64,000 nt of DNA. Source: Pediococcus acidilactici DSM 20284. Lineage in GTDB: Bacteria > Bacillota > Bacilli > Lactobacillales > Lactobacillaceae. The notes beneath the pieces were generated by a model. It was not told where the DNA came from. It saw only the letters and a list, made by a program, of their open reading frames with translations, and searched no databases. The DNA is taken from the NCBI RefSeq assembly GCF_000146325.1, contig NZ_GL397067.1, positions 127,747-191,746 of the forward strand, read 5' to 3'. Shown here piece by piece: positions 14,071 to 23,714 of the stretch (the first letter of the stretch is position 1; every line of letters starts with the position of its first letter). The translations under genes were made by a program, and so were the position numbers.

Positions 14071-16218
14071 ATGGAAAATTTTTGGAATGCGATTAAAGTA
14101 TTTCTGCAAAAAATTGGGGGCTTTTTTAGCTGGATTTGGCAAAAGATTCACCCATTTTTACACAAGTACTGGCATCGTTATCAATTAACCCGCTGGATTA
14201 TCGTGATTGTTTTAGCGGTTATTTTTGTCACCAGTGCAGTTTTAACGTATCAAGCCAAAACTGCAAACGTTAAAAATTTAAAAGCGGCCTTATCGCAGCC
14301 AACGTTAGTTTACGACAAACATAATGAAAAAGCGGGGAGCTTATATTCCCAAAAGGGAACTTGGGTAGATTTAGATAAAATTTCACCCAACGTCCAAAAT
14401 GCGGTAATTGCTACCGAAGATCGCAATTTTTATAAGGAATACGGTTTTTCGGTGAAAGGAATTGCCCGGGCCTTCGTGATGTACGGCATGAATAAGGTGT
14501 TGGGGCGCAATTACATTTCCGGTGGTGGGAGCACGTTAACCCAGCAGCTGGTAAAGAACGCCTTTTTGTCCCAACAGCAGACCTTTACGCGAAAGGCTAA
14601 AGAGTTATTTTTATCAATTGAAGTGGAAAATGTTTATACCAAAAAAGATATTTTGGCAATGTACTTGAATAACGCCTACTTTGGTAATGGCGTTTGGGGA
14701 GTGCAGGATGCGTCCGAACGTTACTTTGGGGAGAGCGCTGCCGAATTGACGGTTCCGCAAGCCGCCGTGTTAGCGGGAATGCTAACTAATCCTAGCGCGT
14801 ACAACCCGGATGATCACCCTAAAAACGCTCTTTCTCGACGAAACGTGGTCTTAAACTTGATGGCGGAGACGGGAAAAATTTCGGATTCTCAAGCTAAAAG
14901 TTATGCGCAGACCCCGATTGTTACGTCTAATAACTATTCCAATGAAGACGGTTATAAGTATCCCTACTACTTTGATGCGGTGATTGACGAAGCAATTAAC
15001 CGTTATGGCCTGACCGAATCGGACATTATGAACCGCGGTTACAAGATTTACACCTATCTGGATCAAGGTAGTCAAGCGGGAATGCAGGATACGTTTGATA
15101 ACGCGAATAATTTCCCAAGCAATGCTACCGACGGTACTAAGGTTCAAGCCGCTTCGGTAGCGGTCAATGCTGATGATGGCGGAGTAGAAGCCATTGTTGG
15201 GGGGCGTGGCGAGCACGTCTTCCGGGGTTATAACCGGGCAACCCAAATTAAACGTCAACCGGGCTCGACGTTGAAGCCAATCGCGGTGTACGCGCCCGCA
15301 CTCGCTAGTGGTTACCGGTACAGTTCGATTTTGGAAGATAAATTACAATCGTACGGGACTAATCACTATAAACCGGAAAATTACAACAACCAGTATTCTG
15401 GAAAGATTCCGATGTATCAAGCACTTGAACAAAGTAAAAATGCCCCGGCCGTTTGGCTATTAAATAAAATCGGGGTTGATAAGGGATACGATTACGTTAA
15501 GAAATTTGGCCTTAACCCGAGTGAGGGCGACAAAAATCTTGCCATGGCTCTTGGAGGGCTGACTAAAGGGGTCTCCCCAATTCAACTTGCTTCGGCATAC
15601 ACGGCCTTCGCTAACGATGGAAACATGTCTAAACCACGTTTTATCCGCAAAATCGTGGATGCTTCCGGAAAGACAATCGTTAATAACACCCCTGAAAAGA
15701 AACGGGTAATTTCCAAGAAGGTCGCTAATGAGATGACTAGCATGATGCTGGGGGTTTATGGTGATAGCGCTGGAACTGGGTACGGCGCGGAACCAAGCGG
15801 TTATACAATTGCTGGTAAGACTGGTAGTACCGAAGCCGATACCAGCGGAAATTCGGAAGCTACCCGGGATAAATGGATGGTTGGCTACACTAAGGACGTG
15901 GTGGTCGCTACTTGGGAAGGATTTGACGACACTAATAAAGACCATCATTTGGAAAATATAACTGGTGTAGGGATGAACAGCATGTTCAAAGCCGAAATGA
16001 GTGAAATTCTACCAAATACTAAGGGCACGTCGTTCCAAGTTAAATCTGCGTCATCGCTAGCTAACAATAATGGCAACAGTAATGCGGGAAATCTTTGGGA
16101 TAATATTGAAGATGGAACTTCTTCCATTAAAGACAGTATTTCCAAAGGTGCTAGCGGTGTTAAAGAAAAGGCTGGTGAACTTTTCAAAGACGCGAAAAAG
16201 TTTATCATGGGGCAGTGA
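14071..16218 (+). CDS. pbp2A: Class A penicillin-binding protein (PBP2A-type)
   Basis: A 715-residue bifunctional peptidoglycan synthase. A short cytoplasmic tail precedes a membrane segment at about 41-60. The glycosyltransferase domain follows, with EDRNFYKEYG (catalytic Glu116) and GGSTLTQQLVKN (from 152). The transpeptidase domain has STLK (nucleophile Ser399), SKN (about 455) and KTGST (583-587). The tail after about 670 is Asn/Ser-rich and then helical and charged (IKDSISKGASGVKEKAGELF), a low-complexity extension common in lactobacillus PBPs. The next gene is yheA, an order I associate with other lactobacilli. The start is at ATG 14071 after GAGGTAAT. Confidence 0.93.
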   Translation: MENFWNAIKVFLQKIGGFFSWIWQKIHPFLHKYWHRYQLTRWIIVIVLAVIFVTSAVLTYQAKTANVKNLKAALSQPTLVYDKHNEKAGSLYSQKGTWVDLDKISPNVQNAVIATEDRNFYKEYGFSVKGIARAFVMYGMNKVLGRNYISGGGSTLTQQLVKNAFLSQQQTFTRKAKELFLSIEVENVYTKKDILAMYLNNAYFGNGVWGVQDASERYFGESAAELTVPQAAVLAGMLTNPSAYNPDDHPKNALSRRNVVLNLMAETGKISDSQAKSYAQTPIVTSNNYSNEDGYKYPYYFDAVIDEAINRYGLTESDIMNRGYKIYTYLDQGSQAGMQDTFDNANNFPSNATDGTKVQAASVAVNADDGGVEAIVGGRGEHVFRGYNRATQIKRQPGSTLKPIAVYAPALASGYRYSSILEDKLQSYGTNHYKPENYNNQYSGKIPMYQALEQSKNAPAVWLLNKIGVDKGYDYVKKFGLNPSEGDKNLAMALGGLTKGVSPIQLASAYTAFANDGNMSKPRFIRKIVDASGKTIVNNTPEKKRVISKKVANEMTSMMLGVYGDSAGTGYGAEPSGYTIAGKTGSTEADTSGNSEATRDKWMVGYTKDVVVATWEGFDDTNKDHHLENITGVGMNSMFKAEMSEILPNTKGTSFQVKSASSLANNNGNSNAGNLWDNIEDGTSSIKDSISKGASGVKEKAGELFKDAKKFIMGQ

Positions 16219-16247
16219 TTCCAGTATTAAAAATTAGTTCTAAATGA

Positions 16248-16253
16248 TATAAT
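16248..16253 (+). promoter_or_regulatory. Extended -10 promoter of yheA
   Basis: TGATATAAT contains TGn immediately before TATAAT, an extended -10. No clear -35 is needed or seen. Confidence 0.5.
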
Positions 16254-16281
16254 TGAACTGTTAAATCAGAGGAGGCGCACT

Positions 16282-16626
16282 ATGACTGTAAACATTTATG
16301 ATACCGCAAATAAAATGGAACAAGAGCTCCGTCTAACCAACGAATACCAAAATTTGAAACAATCTTTTGAAAAAGTTCAACAAGACGAGAACGCAAGTGC
16401 TTTGTATAAGAAGTTTCAAGATATTCAAAGTTCGCTTCAACAAAAACAAATGAACGGCGAAGAGTTAACCGAAGACGAAATTAAAAAGGTTCACGAAGTT
16501 GCTGGTGAAATCGAAAAAGTGGACTTGATTAAAGACTTGATGGACAAAGAGCGGAGTCTTAATCAGTTGATTAATGACGTTAATCAAATCATCATGAAGC
16601 CGATCCAAGAGTTGTATCAAGGATAA
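16282..16626 (+). CDS. yheA: YlbF/YmcA-family protein YheA
   Basis: A 114-residue, highly charged, mostly helical protein of the YlbF/YheA family (UPF0342). The family features are the N-terminal NIYDTANKMEQELR and the C-terminal MDKERSLNQLINDVNQIIM. In Bacillus, relatives YlbF and YmcA are part of a complex that affects RNase Y and mRNA maturation. YheA itself has no settled function. GGAGG lies 7 bases before the ATG. It sits between the class A PBP and the yhaO-yhaN-yhaM operon. Confidence 0.88.
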   Translation: MTVNIYDTANKMEQELRLTNEYQNLKQSFEKVQQDENASALYKKFQDIQSSLQQKQMNGEELTEDEIKKVHEVAGEIEKVDLIKDLMDKERSLNQLINDVNQIIMKPIQELYQG

Positions 16627-16720
16627 TTCTTGGCCGGCGACGTGATGTTGTTCGTTCGGTAAATTGCTGCGTAAGTAGTAGGCCGATTTAAAATTGGTAA
16701 GGATAATAAAACGAAAAAGA

Positions 16721-16768
16721 GGCTGGAAAAGAAATTCCTTGATTAAGGATACTTTTTCCAGCCTTATT
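16721..16768 (+). terminator. Terminator after yheA
   Basis: GGCTGGAAAA pairs with TTTTTCCAGCC across an inner stem (TCCTT/AAGGA), followed by TTATTTTT. The phrase AGAGGCTGGAAAA also appears just left of repeat copy A (about 618-632). Confidence 0.85.
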
Positions 16769-16802
16769 TTTGATAAAAGTAATGCTGATAAGGGGGATAA
16801 AA

Positions 16803-18014
16803 ATGAAGTTTATGCACGTAGCGGACGTCCATTTAGGTAGCCCGTTTCGGGGCTTAAAAAACATACCGGAACGCTTACGTAAGGTAGTGGTTAATTCGAC
16901 AAAATCGGCTTTTGCAAAGTTAGTGCAGACAGCCATCGAACAACGGGTTGACTTTGTTTGTATTGTGGGTGATCTATTTGATAATCCTAGTCCCGATATT
17001 GATACGTTGAGTTTTGCGGTGGACCAGTTAGACATACTAAACCAAGCTAAAATACCAGTCTTTTTGAGTTACGGAAATCACGATTACCTTAACGCTAAAA
17101 TCCCAACAACTATCTTTCCAGAAAACGTCACGATATTTGGTCCAGAAGTAGAAACTAAAAAATTAACGACGACGGACGGAACGATCGTGGGATTGACTGG
17201 TTTTAGCTACGCCAAACGGGCGGAAGTAACTTCGCGAATTGAAGAGTACCCAACTAATGACGGACAATTTGATTTCCAAATTGGTCTTTTACACGGGAGT
17301 ATGGATGGGTTACACGCCAGTGAAGCAAGGTACGCGCCGTTTACCCTTAGCCAATTATTAGATAAAAATTACGATTACTGGGCTTTAGGACACATCCACA
17401 AGCGCCAGATTTTGCACGAGGATCCCGTAATCGCTTATGCTGGAAATACGCAGGGACGACACATTAATGAGCCTGGGGCGAAAGGTGCCAGCCTCGTTAC
17501 TTTGGAATCTAACCAAAAGGCTAAGGTAGAATTTGTCCGTAGCGACGTGGTGGAATGGCAGAGTTTGACGGTGGCTGTTGAAGAGGGAGCGGACTTTCAA
17601 AGCGTATTGGGCAACATCTTACAAAAAGCCAATACCATTACGTCTCCCTCCTTTAAATTAATGAGTGTTAGTTTAGCCGGAAGTAACCATCTGGCACCCG
17701 AAGTTTTGGAAGAATTAAGTAATGGCCTGGGACTATCTCAGCTACAAAAGCAATTAGACTCCGCTGAAGAGTGGGTATACCGCATTTTACTGAAGGTTGA
17801 TGAGCAAACGCCAGTATTTTCCGAATTGGACCGTACTTATTGGCAACAGGCCGCTGAACAGGTTTTTACTCCTAAAACGGTTCAAAAGCAACTAGGCCGG
17901 CTAATGGAGTTGGATTTTATCGCTGAAGCTTATCAAGCCGATTTTAATCCAGAAGAACTCCGCGAACGAGTTGAAATTATGCTACAACAACGCAATGCGC
18001 TGGGGGATGATTAA
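16803..18014 (+). CDS. yhaO: DNA repair exonuclease-like metallophosphoesterase YhaO
   Basis: A 403-residue SbcD/Mre11-type protein with the calcineurin-like metal ligands: DVHLG (8-12), GDLFD (about 58-62), GNHD (about 93-96) and GHIH (about 197-200). I chose ATG 16803, behind AGGGGG; an in-frame ATG at 16770 overlaps the terminator. It is directly followed, after two bases, by the SMC-like ATPase YhaN. In this family the nuclease and ATPase form an SbcCD-like complex thought to process DNA ends. A C-terminal capping domain covers about residues 290-403. Confidence 0.9.
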   Translation: MKFMHVADVHLGSPFRGLKNIPERLRKVVVNSTKSAFAKLVQTAIEQRVDFVCIVGDLFDNPSPDIDTLSFAVDQLDILNQAKIPVFLSYGNHDYLNAKIPTTIFPENVTIFGPEVETKKLTTTDGTIVGLTGFSYAKRAEVTSRIEEYPTNDGQFDFQIGLLHGSMDGLHASEARYAPFTLSQLLDKNYDYWALGHIHKRQILHEDPVIAYAGNTQGRHINEPGAKGASLVTLESNQKAKVEFVRSDVVEWQSLTVAVEEGADFQSVLGNILQKANTITSPSFKLMSVSLAGSNHLAPEVLEELSNGLGLSQLQKQLDSAEEWVYRILLKVDEQTPVFSELDRTYWQQAAEQVFTPKTVQKQLGRLMELDFIAEAYQADFNPEELRERVEIMLQQRNALGDD

Positions 18015-18016
18015 CG

Positions 18017-20584
18017 ATGAAAATTAAGCGAATTGAAATCTATGGATTTGGTAAATGGCAGAACGTGACGTTCGATTTACAAAACGATTTACAAGTGTTT
18101 TACGGGCTTAATGAAGCTGGTAAATCGACCCTGCGACAGTTCATTTACAGCGTTTTCTTTGGTTTTGCTCAAGGAAGGGGTAGTAACAAATATTTGAAAT
18201 ACGTACCCAAAAAAGGACGTGGTTCGGCTGGATATGGCGGGGCTATTGAAATTGACTACCAAAATCACCCGTATCGAATTGAGCGCGTGAAGGGAAAAAA
18301 TGGCGGTACGGTAACCATCAAGGATTTACTTGATCAAAGTACGGTTACTAACGATTTCTTAAGTGAGATGTTGGGCCCAATTGACCAACATACATACGAA
18401 CGTTTGCTAGGTTTTAACCAAAGTGACTTAGATGATTTTAACGACTTGGGAAACCGGGACGATTTACGTCGCCATATTTTACGCATGGGCGCCGTGGGCA
18501 GCGAAGAATGGATTCAATTTGAAAAAGATTTAAAAAAAGATGCTGATAAAATGCATACAGCTAGTTCACGGACCCGCGAGCTAGATAAAAAAATTAAGCA
18601 TTATGAGAAAGCTAAACAGCATTTACAAGATGACCGTGATCAATTACCGGATTACCAAAGTGCAAAGGCTTTAGAAGATCAAAACCGCGCAGAATTACAA
18701 GAAATCCGGCAGCAAATTAGTCAATTATCCAAGCAAACTAGCCACCAGCAAAAATTATTAGACGCGTGGAGTAACTACCAAAAAATCACTACGTTACGGC
18801 AAAGAGTTCAAAAGGCATCTAAAGCTGATTTGCAATTGGATTTAGGACAAATTAGTCGACTAGCGGATCAAATTCGGAAAGTAGAGGAAAATTGCCAACG
18901 GACTCAGCAAAAGCTACAAAACTTGCCGCCTTTAGCGCAGAAAGCGGATGATTTAGATCAGTTAATGGATCTGCAAGCTAAGCTACCGGTAGCTAAGGTT
19001 AATCGGGATGAATTAGATAAAGCACAGCAGCAACAAACCGAATTAACCAACCAACTTGCCGAATTACAAGAGAATAATTCGGTCGACTTAGGTAGCGTGG
19101 AACCAATGGATTCTGCCACCCTTAAGAAAGTTAAACAACTTTTGCAAGAACAAGCTCAAGTGGCTGCCAAAGTTAACCAATTGAGAAGTGTGCCGTCGCG
19201 CCAAACTGCTTCAACAAACAAGTCGACCGACGGCAACCTGATTTGGGGCGTGGGAGTTGTTTTAGCAGCGGTTGATTTCTTCTTACCGATTAACGCAATT
19301 ATTAAACTAATTTTACTAGCCGTAATTATTTTGGGGGCATATGCGGTGGTTAAGCAAGTTGATCAGCCTGCTCAACCAGCAGACAATGCGACGGATGATT
19401 TGCAAACCGCGGAAACAAATGGGCGAAAAATTGATGAAAAGCTTCGTCAAATCGGTGGTCAAACTGGATTTGACGTGGTTCCGGCAACGGAGTGGGTATT
19501 TTTACAAAACGAAGTGGTGAACTATCAGCAGTTAGGACAACGGTTGGCCGAACTGAAACAACGGCAAGCAGTTTTACGGGAGAAGCTTGCTGATTTTTGG
19601 CAAACGGCAAAACCAATCTTACAAATTGACGAAGCCCAGCCCCAACCATCGCTAAACGAACTTACCAAATGGGTGACCGAGCGAATTCAGCAAATTCAAC
19701 AACAGCAAAGCCAAGTGCAGACTCAGAAAATTTTGACGCAAAACTTGGCCGAGCAGCAGGCGGAATTAAAACAATTACGAACTAAGTTTGCGCAATTTGC
19801 AATACCGCCACTGGATGATCACTTTGACGAATGGCTGGCGCAATTAACTGAAACACAGAAGCAAGCGGTCCGGTTACGTGATTTAGAAAAAACGGTGGAT
19901 CCCGCAATTCAGACGGAATTGCAAAAGTATCCGGAACTTACCGAACTACAAGCGCAACAAAGCAAACTAACGGCCGAATTACAGCAATTAAAGGCCCAAG
20001 AACAAGCGCTAGTGGATGAACGAACCCAGCGAATCGGGGAATTAACCGGTTTAAAGAACCAAATTGATATTTTAAATGAACAACAAGCCCTTGCCGAAGA
20101 AGAAACTGAGCTAAAAGATTTAATTGACGAGTGGTTAACGCTACAATTAGGGGCAAAGTGGGTTGATGAAACCCTTGGAGTGGCTACCAAAGGACGGCTG
20201 CCCTTAATTATTCAACAAGCCAACGAGTACTTTGCTAAAATTACGAACCAACGTTATCATCAAATTGAATTTGATAATGACGATGCTATTCACGTGGTTG
20301 ACCAAAATGGGCAAGCTTATGAATTAGGGGAACTGTCTAAAGGAACTTTGGAACAACTATATATTTCCATTCGTTTTGCGTTTATGCAGGCGTTTGCGGA
20401 TACCGTGGATCTGCCAATTATTATCGATGACGCTTTTGTAGCCTTTGATGACCAACGTTTAGCAGAAACATTTGGTTTACTTAAGCAAATTGCTCAACAA
20501 ACCCAGATTATTTACTTCTCGGCCAAAAAAGAAGTTTATCAACTGGTAGACCAACGTAACGTGGTTGATCTAAACGAAAAATAA
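18017..20584 (+). CDS. yhaN: SbcC/Rad50-like AAA ATPase YhaN
   Basis: An 855-residue protein. The Walker A GLNEAGKST (30-38) is at the N-terminus, followed by long Gln-rich coiled coils. A C-terminal ATPase half carries the signature ELSKGTLEQLY and Walker B LPIIIDDAFVAFDD. A hydrophobic pair of segments (about 408-445, LIWGVGVVLAAVDFF and IIKLILLAVIILGAYAVV) interrupts the coiled coil where Rad50 has its hook, suggesting membrane attachment. It forms an operon with yhaO and yhaM. Its partner is probably YhaO. Confidence 0.9.
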   Translation: MKIKRIEIYGFGKWQNVTFDLQNDLQVFYGLNEAGKSTLRQFIYSVFFGFAQGRGSNKYLKYVPKKGRGSAGYGGAIEIDYQNHPYRIERVKGKNGGTVTIKDLLDQSTVTNDFLSEMLGPIDQHTYERLLGFNQSDLDDFNDLGNRDDLRRHILRMGAVGSEEWIQFEKDLKKDADKMHTASSRTRELDKKIKHYEKAKQHLQDDRDQLPDYQSAKALEDQNRAELQEIRQQISQLSKQTSHQQKLLDAWSNYQKITTLRQRVQKASKADLQLDLGQISRLADQIRKVEENCQRTQQKLQNLPPLAQKADDLDQLMDLQAKLPVAKVNRDELDKAQQQQTELTNQLAELQENNSVDLGSVEPMDSATLKKVKQLLQEQAQVAAKVNQLRSVPSRQTASTNKSTDGNLIWGVGVVLAAVDFFLPINAIIKLILLAVIILGAYAVVKQVDQPAQPADNATDDLQTAETNGRKIDEKLRQIGGQTGFDVVPATEWVFLQNEVVNYQQLGQRLAELKQRQAVLREKLADFWQTAKPILQIDEAQPQPSLNELTKWVTERIQQIQQQQSQVQTQKILTQNLAEQQAELKQLRTKFAQFAIPPLDDHFDEWLAQLTETQKQAVRLRDLEKTVDPAIQTELQKYPELTELQAQQSKLTAELQQLKAQEQALVDERTQRIGELTGLKNQIDILNEQQALAEEETELKDLIDEWLTLQLGAKWVDETLGVATKGRLPLIIQQANEYFAKITNQRYHQIEFDNDDAIHVVDQNGQAYELGELSKGTLEQLYISIRFAFMQAFADTVDLPIIIDDAFVAFDDQRLAETFGLLKQIAQQTQIIYFSAKKEVYQLVDQRNVVDLNEK

Positions 20585-20599
20585 GGGAGGAACGCAGGT

Positions 20600-21547
20600 T
20601 TGACTAAAAAATTAATTGATTTTCAGAATGACGAAGAAATGGAGCTTTTTGTCCTGATTAAAAATGCCGAAAAACGGGTGACCAAGACTGGCAAAGATTT
20701 TATTTCGCTCGTTTTCCAAGACCGTTCTGGTGAAATTCGGGGAAATTATTGGGATGCAACCGCCACTGATTTCGAACAATTTCAATCTGGGCGGGTGGTT
20801 CTTCTAAAGGGGAAACGTGAAACTTATAAGGGAGCTCCCCAGGTTAAAATTATGGCAATGCGTTTGGCAACCGAAGACGAACCTGCCGACCCCACGGCGT
20901 ACACTGAAAAAGCTCCGGTTTCGGTGACTGAATTGCGGGAAGCCTTTGCACAATTAGTATTTGAAATTAGTAATCCGGATTGGAACCGGGTGGTCCGTTA
21001 CTTGCTAAAGAAGTACGATCAGCAATTCTTTGATTTTCCGGCGGCTAAGTCAAATCACCACGCTTTTGAGGGAGGATTAGCTTTCCATACTTTATCAATC
21101 GTTAAATTGGCCAAGGCAGTTGCCCAACAATATGAAAATATTGATCAATCGTTATTAATTGCCGGTGCAATTCTGCATGATTTAGGTAAAACCATCGAAC
21201 TTTCTGGGCCGGTTGCTACTCAATATACGGTGGAAGGGAATCTCTTAGGACACATTGTAATTATTGACGAAGAGGTAGTGGAGGCTGCCCAAGCACTGAA
21301 AATTGATCCAAATGGTGAATCTTTAGTGATATTACGTCATCTGTTAGTTTCTCACCATGGATTACGGGAATACGGGTCACCAATCGAGCCCCACATGCTT
21401 GAAGCAGTGGTGCTCCATTCGCTAGATGACTTAGATGCCCAAATCCAAATGGTCTCGGGAGCTTTGAAGAATACGGATGAGGGACATTTTAGTGAACGAA
21501 TTTTTGGAATGAATGGCCGGCGGTTCTATAAACCAGAAACTAAGTAA
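20600..21547 (+). CDS. yhaM: 3'-5' exoribonuclease YhaM
   Basis: A 315-residue protein. An N-terminal OB-fold (about 15-85, DRSGEIRGNYWDA) binds nucleic acid. A C-terminal HD domain carries HHAFEGGLAFH and ILHDLGK (about 153-200), giving metal-dependent 3'-5' exonuclease activity on RNA (and DNA in vitro). Start is TTG 20600, with GGGAGG 9 bases upstream; no ATG in frame gives a better fit. It is third in yhaO-yhaN-yhaM and ends at a strong bidirectional terminator. Confidence 0.92.
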   Translation: MTKKLIDFQNDEEMELFVLIKNAEKRVTKTGKDFISLVFQDRSGEIRGNYWDATATDFEQFQSGRVVLLKGKRETYKGAPQVKIMAMRLATEDEPADPTAYTEKAPVSVTELREAFAQLVFEISNPDWNRVVRYLLKKYDQQFFDFPAAKSNHHAFEGGLAFHTLSIVKLAKAVAQQYENIDQSLLIAGAILHDLGKTIELSGPVATQYTVEGNLLGHIVIIDEEVVEAAQALKIDPNGESLVILRHLLVSHHGLREYGSPIEPHMLEAVVLHSLDDLDAQIQMVSGALKNTDEGHFSERIFGMNGRRFYKPETK

Positions 21548-21601
21548 TTAAGTTATTTGATAGACTGAGTCTATTAATTAAGATCGGCAGATTCAAAAGT
21601 A

Positions 21602-21646
21602 AAAAACGCTTCTCAAGAAATTTAAAAATTCTTGAGAAGCGTTTTT
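21602..21646. terminator. Bidirectional terminator between yhaM and prsA
   Basis: A perfect 18-bp stem (21602-21619 with 21629-21646) with A runs on the left and T runs on the right, suited to convergent genes. Confidence 0.9.
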
Positions 21647-21675
21647 AGTTTAGTAGATTAAGTTTCAATTCAGGC

Positions 21676-21745
21676 TCTTTAACCAAAAAGCGGCACTATG
21701 CCAGATTTAGGTATAGTACCGATTCAGGTTAAGGTTCCCAAACTA
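21676..21745. repeat. Intergenic hairpin repeat, copy B (diverged)
   Basis: CTTTAACCAAAAA precedes a 12-bp stem (21691-21702 with 21710-21721; one mismatch, one G-T pair), with the right flank AACTACC shared with copies A and D. It lies between two convergent genes. It is shorter than the other copies and lacks an obvious second hairpin. Confidence 0.55.
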
Positions 21746-21776
21746 CCAAAGGTTTGGAACACACCTTGTATATAAA

Positions 21777-22670
21777 CTATTTACTGCTTGTTGATGAGGA
21801 TGAAGAGTTACCTAAATATTCATCTAAGACGTTCTTAAGGTCCTTATCCTTGATGGTAACGTTACCCTTCTTAAGTACTTTGGTGATCACTTTACGAAGA
21901 GTAGGAGCATCGCTCATGTCTTTGTTCCAAATTCGTTCTTTTAATTCTTTAGTATGATCGGACATTTTACCCTTAGCAGGCTTGTCGAGCATCTTAATTA
22001 CTTGGTAACCGTATTGAGTCTTAACAGGTTTAGTAGTGTACTTGCCTTCGTCAAGTTTAAATGCAGCATCCTTAAAGTCAGAATCTAAAGTAGTGTTAGT
22101 GTCATCGAATGGGGCAATTTTACCGCCCTTATTCTTACTTGAAGAATCTGTAGAATACTTCTTTGCTAATTTAGCAAAATCCTTGCCGTCGTTAAGTTGC
22201 TTAATAACGTCTTCAGCAGTTGATTTCTTAGAAACTAAGATTTGCGCTACGGTAACCTTTGGTTGGTATGACTTCCATTCTTTCTTAAGGTCTGAACTAC
22301 TAATCTTATCGTTGTCCTTGACAGCTTCCTTTAGTAACGCATTAGAACGAATCTGCTTACGTAAAGAAGCTTCAGTCATACCGTTCGAAGCTAAAATGTC
22401 TTTAAATGAAGAGCCGTATTGATCTTTATAAGCATTGTACTGCTTATCGACAACCTTTTTAGTAACTTTGTCACCGTATTGCTTTTCAAGAACTTTGTTA
22501 ACAATCATTTCTTGTAAAACTTGCTTACCGTTTGAAGTGTCCTTCAAACTGCTGTAATACTCATCCTGAGTAATTTTACCACCTGAAGTAGTGGCAACCG
22601 TCTTGCTACCACACGCAGCTAAGGTAAAAGCCATCGCAATGCTAGCGAATCCAAGTAAAACTTTTTTCAT
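21777..22670 (-). CDS. prsA: Foldase lipoprotein PrsA
   Basis: A 297-residue extracellular peptidyl-prolyl isomerase anchored by lipid. The signal peptide starts [15 protein letters not shown] and the lipobox LAAC puts the modified Cys at residue 20. A parvulin-type domain (about 130-235) contains [20 protein letters not shown] and [12 protein letters not shown]. The tail is Ser-rich. I prefer this ATG to the one 21 bases upstream because the signal peptide then has normal form. PrsA helps fold secreted proteins, including penicillin-binding proteins. It belongs to the minus-strand group hit-yhaH-prsA. Confidence 0.92.
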   Translation of the reverse strand: MKKVLLGFASIAMAFTLAACGSKTVATTSGGKITQDEYYSSLKDTSNGKQVLQEMIVNKVLEKQYGDKVTKKVVDKQYNAYKDQYGSSFKDILASNGMTEASLRKQIRSNALLKEAVKDNDKISSSDLKKEWKSYQPKVTVAQILVSKKSTAEDVIKQLNDGKDFAKLAKKYSTDSSSKNKGGKIAPFDDTNTTLDSDFKDAAFKLDEGKYTTKPVKTQYGYQVIKMLDKPAKGKMSDHTKELKERIWNKDMSDAPTLRKVITKVLKKGNVTIKDKDLKNVLDEYLGNSSSSSTSSK

Positions 22671-22776
22671 TAAATCCACACATCCTAACAATTAGTATTA
22701 GTTAAACTCAGCACCTATCATAACATAATTAAGGTTTCGATAAACTTTTTCGGATAATCTTAAGAAAAAATTTGGC

Positions 22777-23139
22777 TCATTTTCTTTTTTTAGCAACAAC
22801 TTCCTTTTGCACCTGATTAAGCTCATTGCTAAGATGATTTTGCAACTCACTGATTTTTGCCATCCGAGGTTCTAGTTTGTATTGAAAACGGTCAACCGAT
22901 TGCTGAATTTCGTTAAAGGTCTTTTCACTCTTTTTTATTTCAACCTTCATTTGAGCCGTGTTTAAACGTAGGCTTTGGAGAGCGTCTCCAAAGTCGCTAA
23001 TGGCTTGAGCATAATTTTTTACCGAATGTTTTAAATCCCTTAAGAAGTGGGGGTGCTGGCTAACGTATTTAACCGTTTGCCAGCCTACCCAAGAACCTAC
23101 AATTCCTTTTAGCCAAGGGTGCCGTTTGTTTTTTGCCAT
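22777..23139 (-). CDS. yhaH: YhaH/YtxH-like protein
   Basis: A 120-residue protein with an N-terminal hydrophobic patch (about 10-25, WLKGIVGSWVGWQTVKYV), then a long charged helix likely to form a coiled coil (about 35-115). It fits the YtxH/YhaH-type group of small membrane-associated proteins, whose role is unclear. AGGTGA lies 5 bases before the ATG chosen; the longer frame from GTG 23148 lacks a site. It follows hit directly, and this hit-yhaH-prsA order is known from Bacillus, which supports the assignment. Confidence 0.75.
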   Translation of the reverse strand: MAKNKRHPWLKGIVGSWVGWQTVKYVSQHPHFLRDLKHSVKNYAQAISDFGDALQSLRLNTAQMKVEIKKSEKTFNEIQQSVDRFQYKLEPRMAKISELQNHLSNELNQVQKEVVAKKRK

Positions 23140-23140
23140 G

Positions 23141-23572
23141 TTATTCACCTAAATTATCTTTAATTTGATTTTGAATTTTGGTTAATTGAGCTTCGTCGTA
23201 GTGACTACTGTTGTCCACAAACCGCATGCCAAAATCATCATGGTCGGTATAGCGAGGAACGAGGTGGAAATGGGAATGGAAAACACTTTGGTAAGCAATT
23301 TTGCCATTATTGTTAATGATGTTCATTCCCTTAATATCTGGGTTACTGTCGCGAACGGCTCTAGCAATCTTAGGTATTCTGGAGAATACGTCGGCTGCAA
23401 GCTGAGGGTCGTAACTAAAGATATCCGGCACGTGTTTTTTGGGGATTACCAACGTGTGACCAGGGGTTCCTTGCGAAATATCTAGAAAAGCCTTTACCAC
23501 GTCGTCTTCGTAGACGGTGTAACTAGGAATGTCACCAGTGATGATTTTACAAAATACGCAATTTTCGTCCAT
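23141..23572 (-). CDS. hit: HIT-family protein
   Basis: A 143-residue histidine-triad hydrolase. The active-site motif HSHFHLVPR (about 98-106) and the N-terminal CVFCKIITGDIP (5-16), whose Cys pair may bind zinc, are both present. HIT proteins split nucleoside phosphoramidates or dinucleoside polyphosphates. GGAGGT precedes the ATG. The gene is divergent from ecsA, and the two genes following it on its strand are yhaH and prsA. Confidence 0.93.
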   Translation of the reverse strand: MDENCVFCKIITGDIPSYTVYEDDVVKAFLDISQGTPGHTLVIPKKHVPDIFSYDPQLAADVFSRIPKIARAVRDSNPDIKGMNIINNNGKIAYQSVFHSHFHLVPRYTDHDDFGMRFVDNSSHYDEAQLTKIQNQIKDNLGE

Positions 23573-23672
23573 AAAATTACCTCCAATACAAAACTTGTCT
23601 TACACAGGCTAATTATACACGAAAATTGCGTAATTGTGCGGATTGGCGACCGGGTTTTCGAGTGGGATGTGG

Positions 23673-23678
23673 TATAAT
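23673..23678 (+). promoter_or_regulatory. Extended -10 promoter of ecsAB
   Basis: TGGTATAAT: TGn before TATAAT. A -35 is not convincing. Confidence 0.6.
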
Positions 23679-23714
23679 CGATGAGAGATTTTCAATACGA
23701 TTGGGGATTATAAA

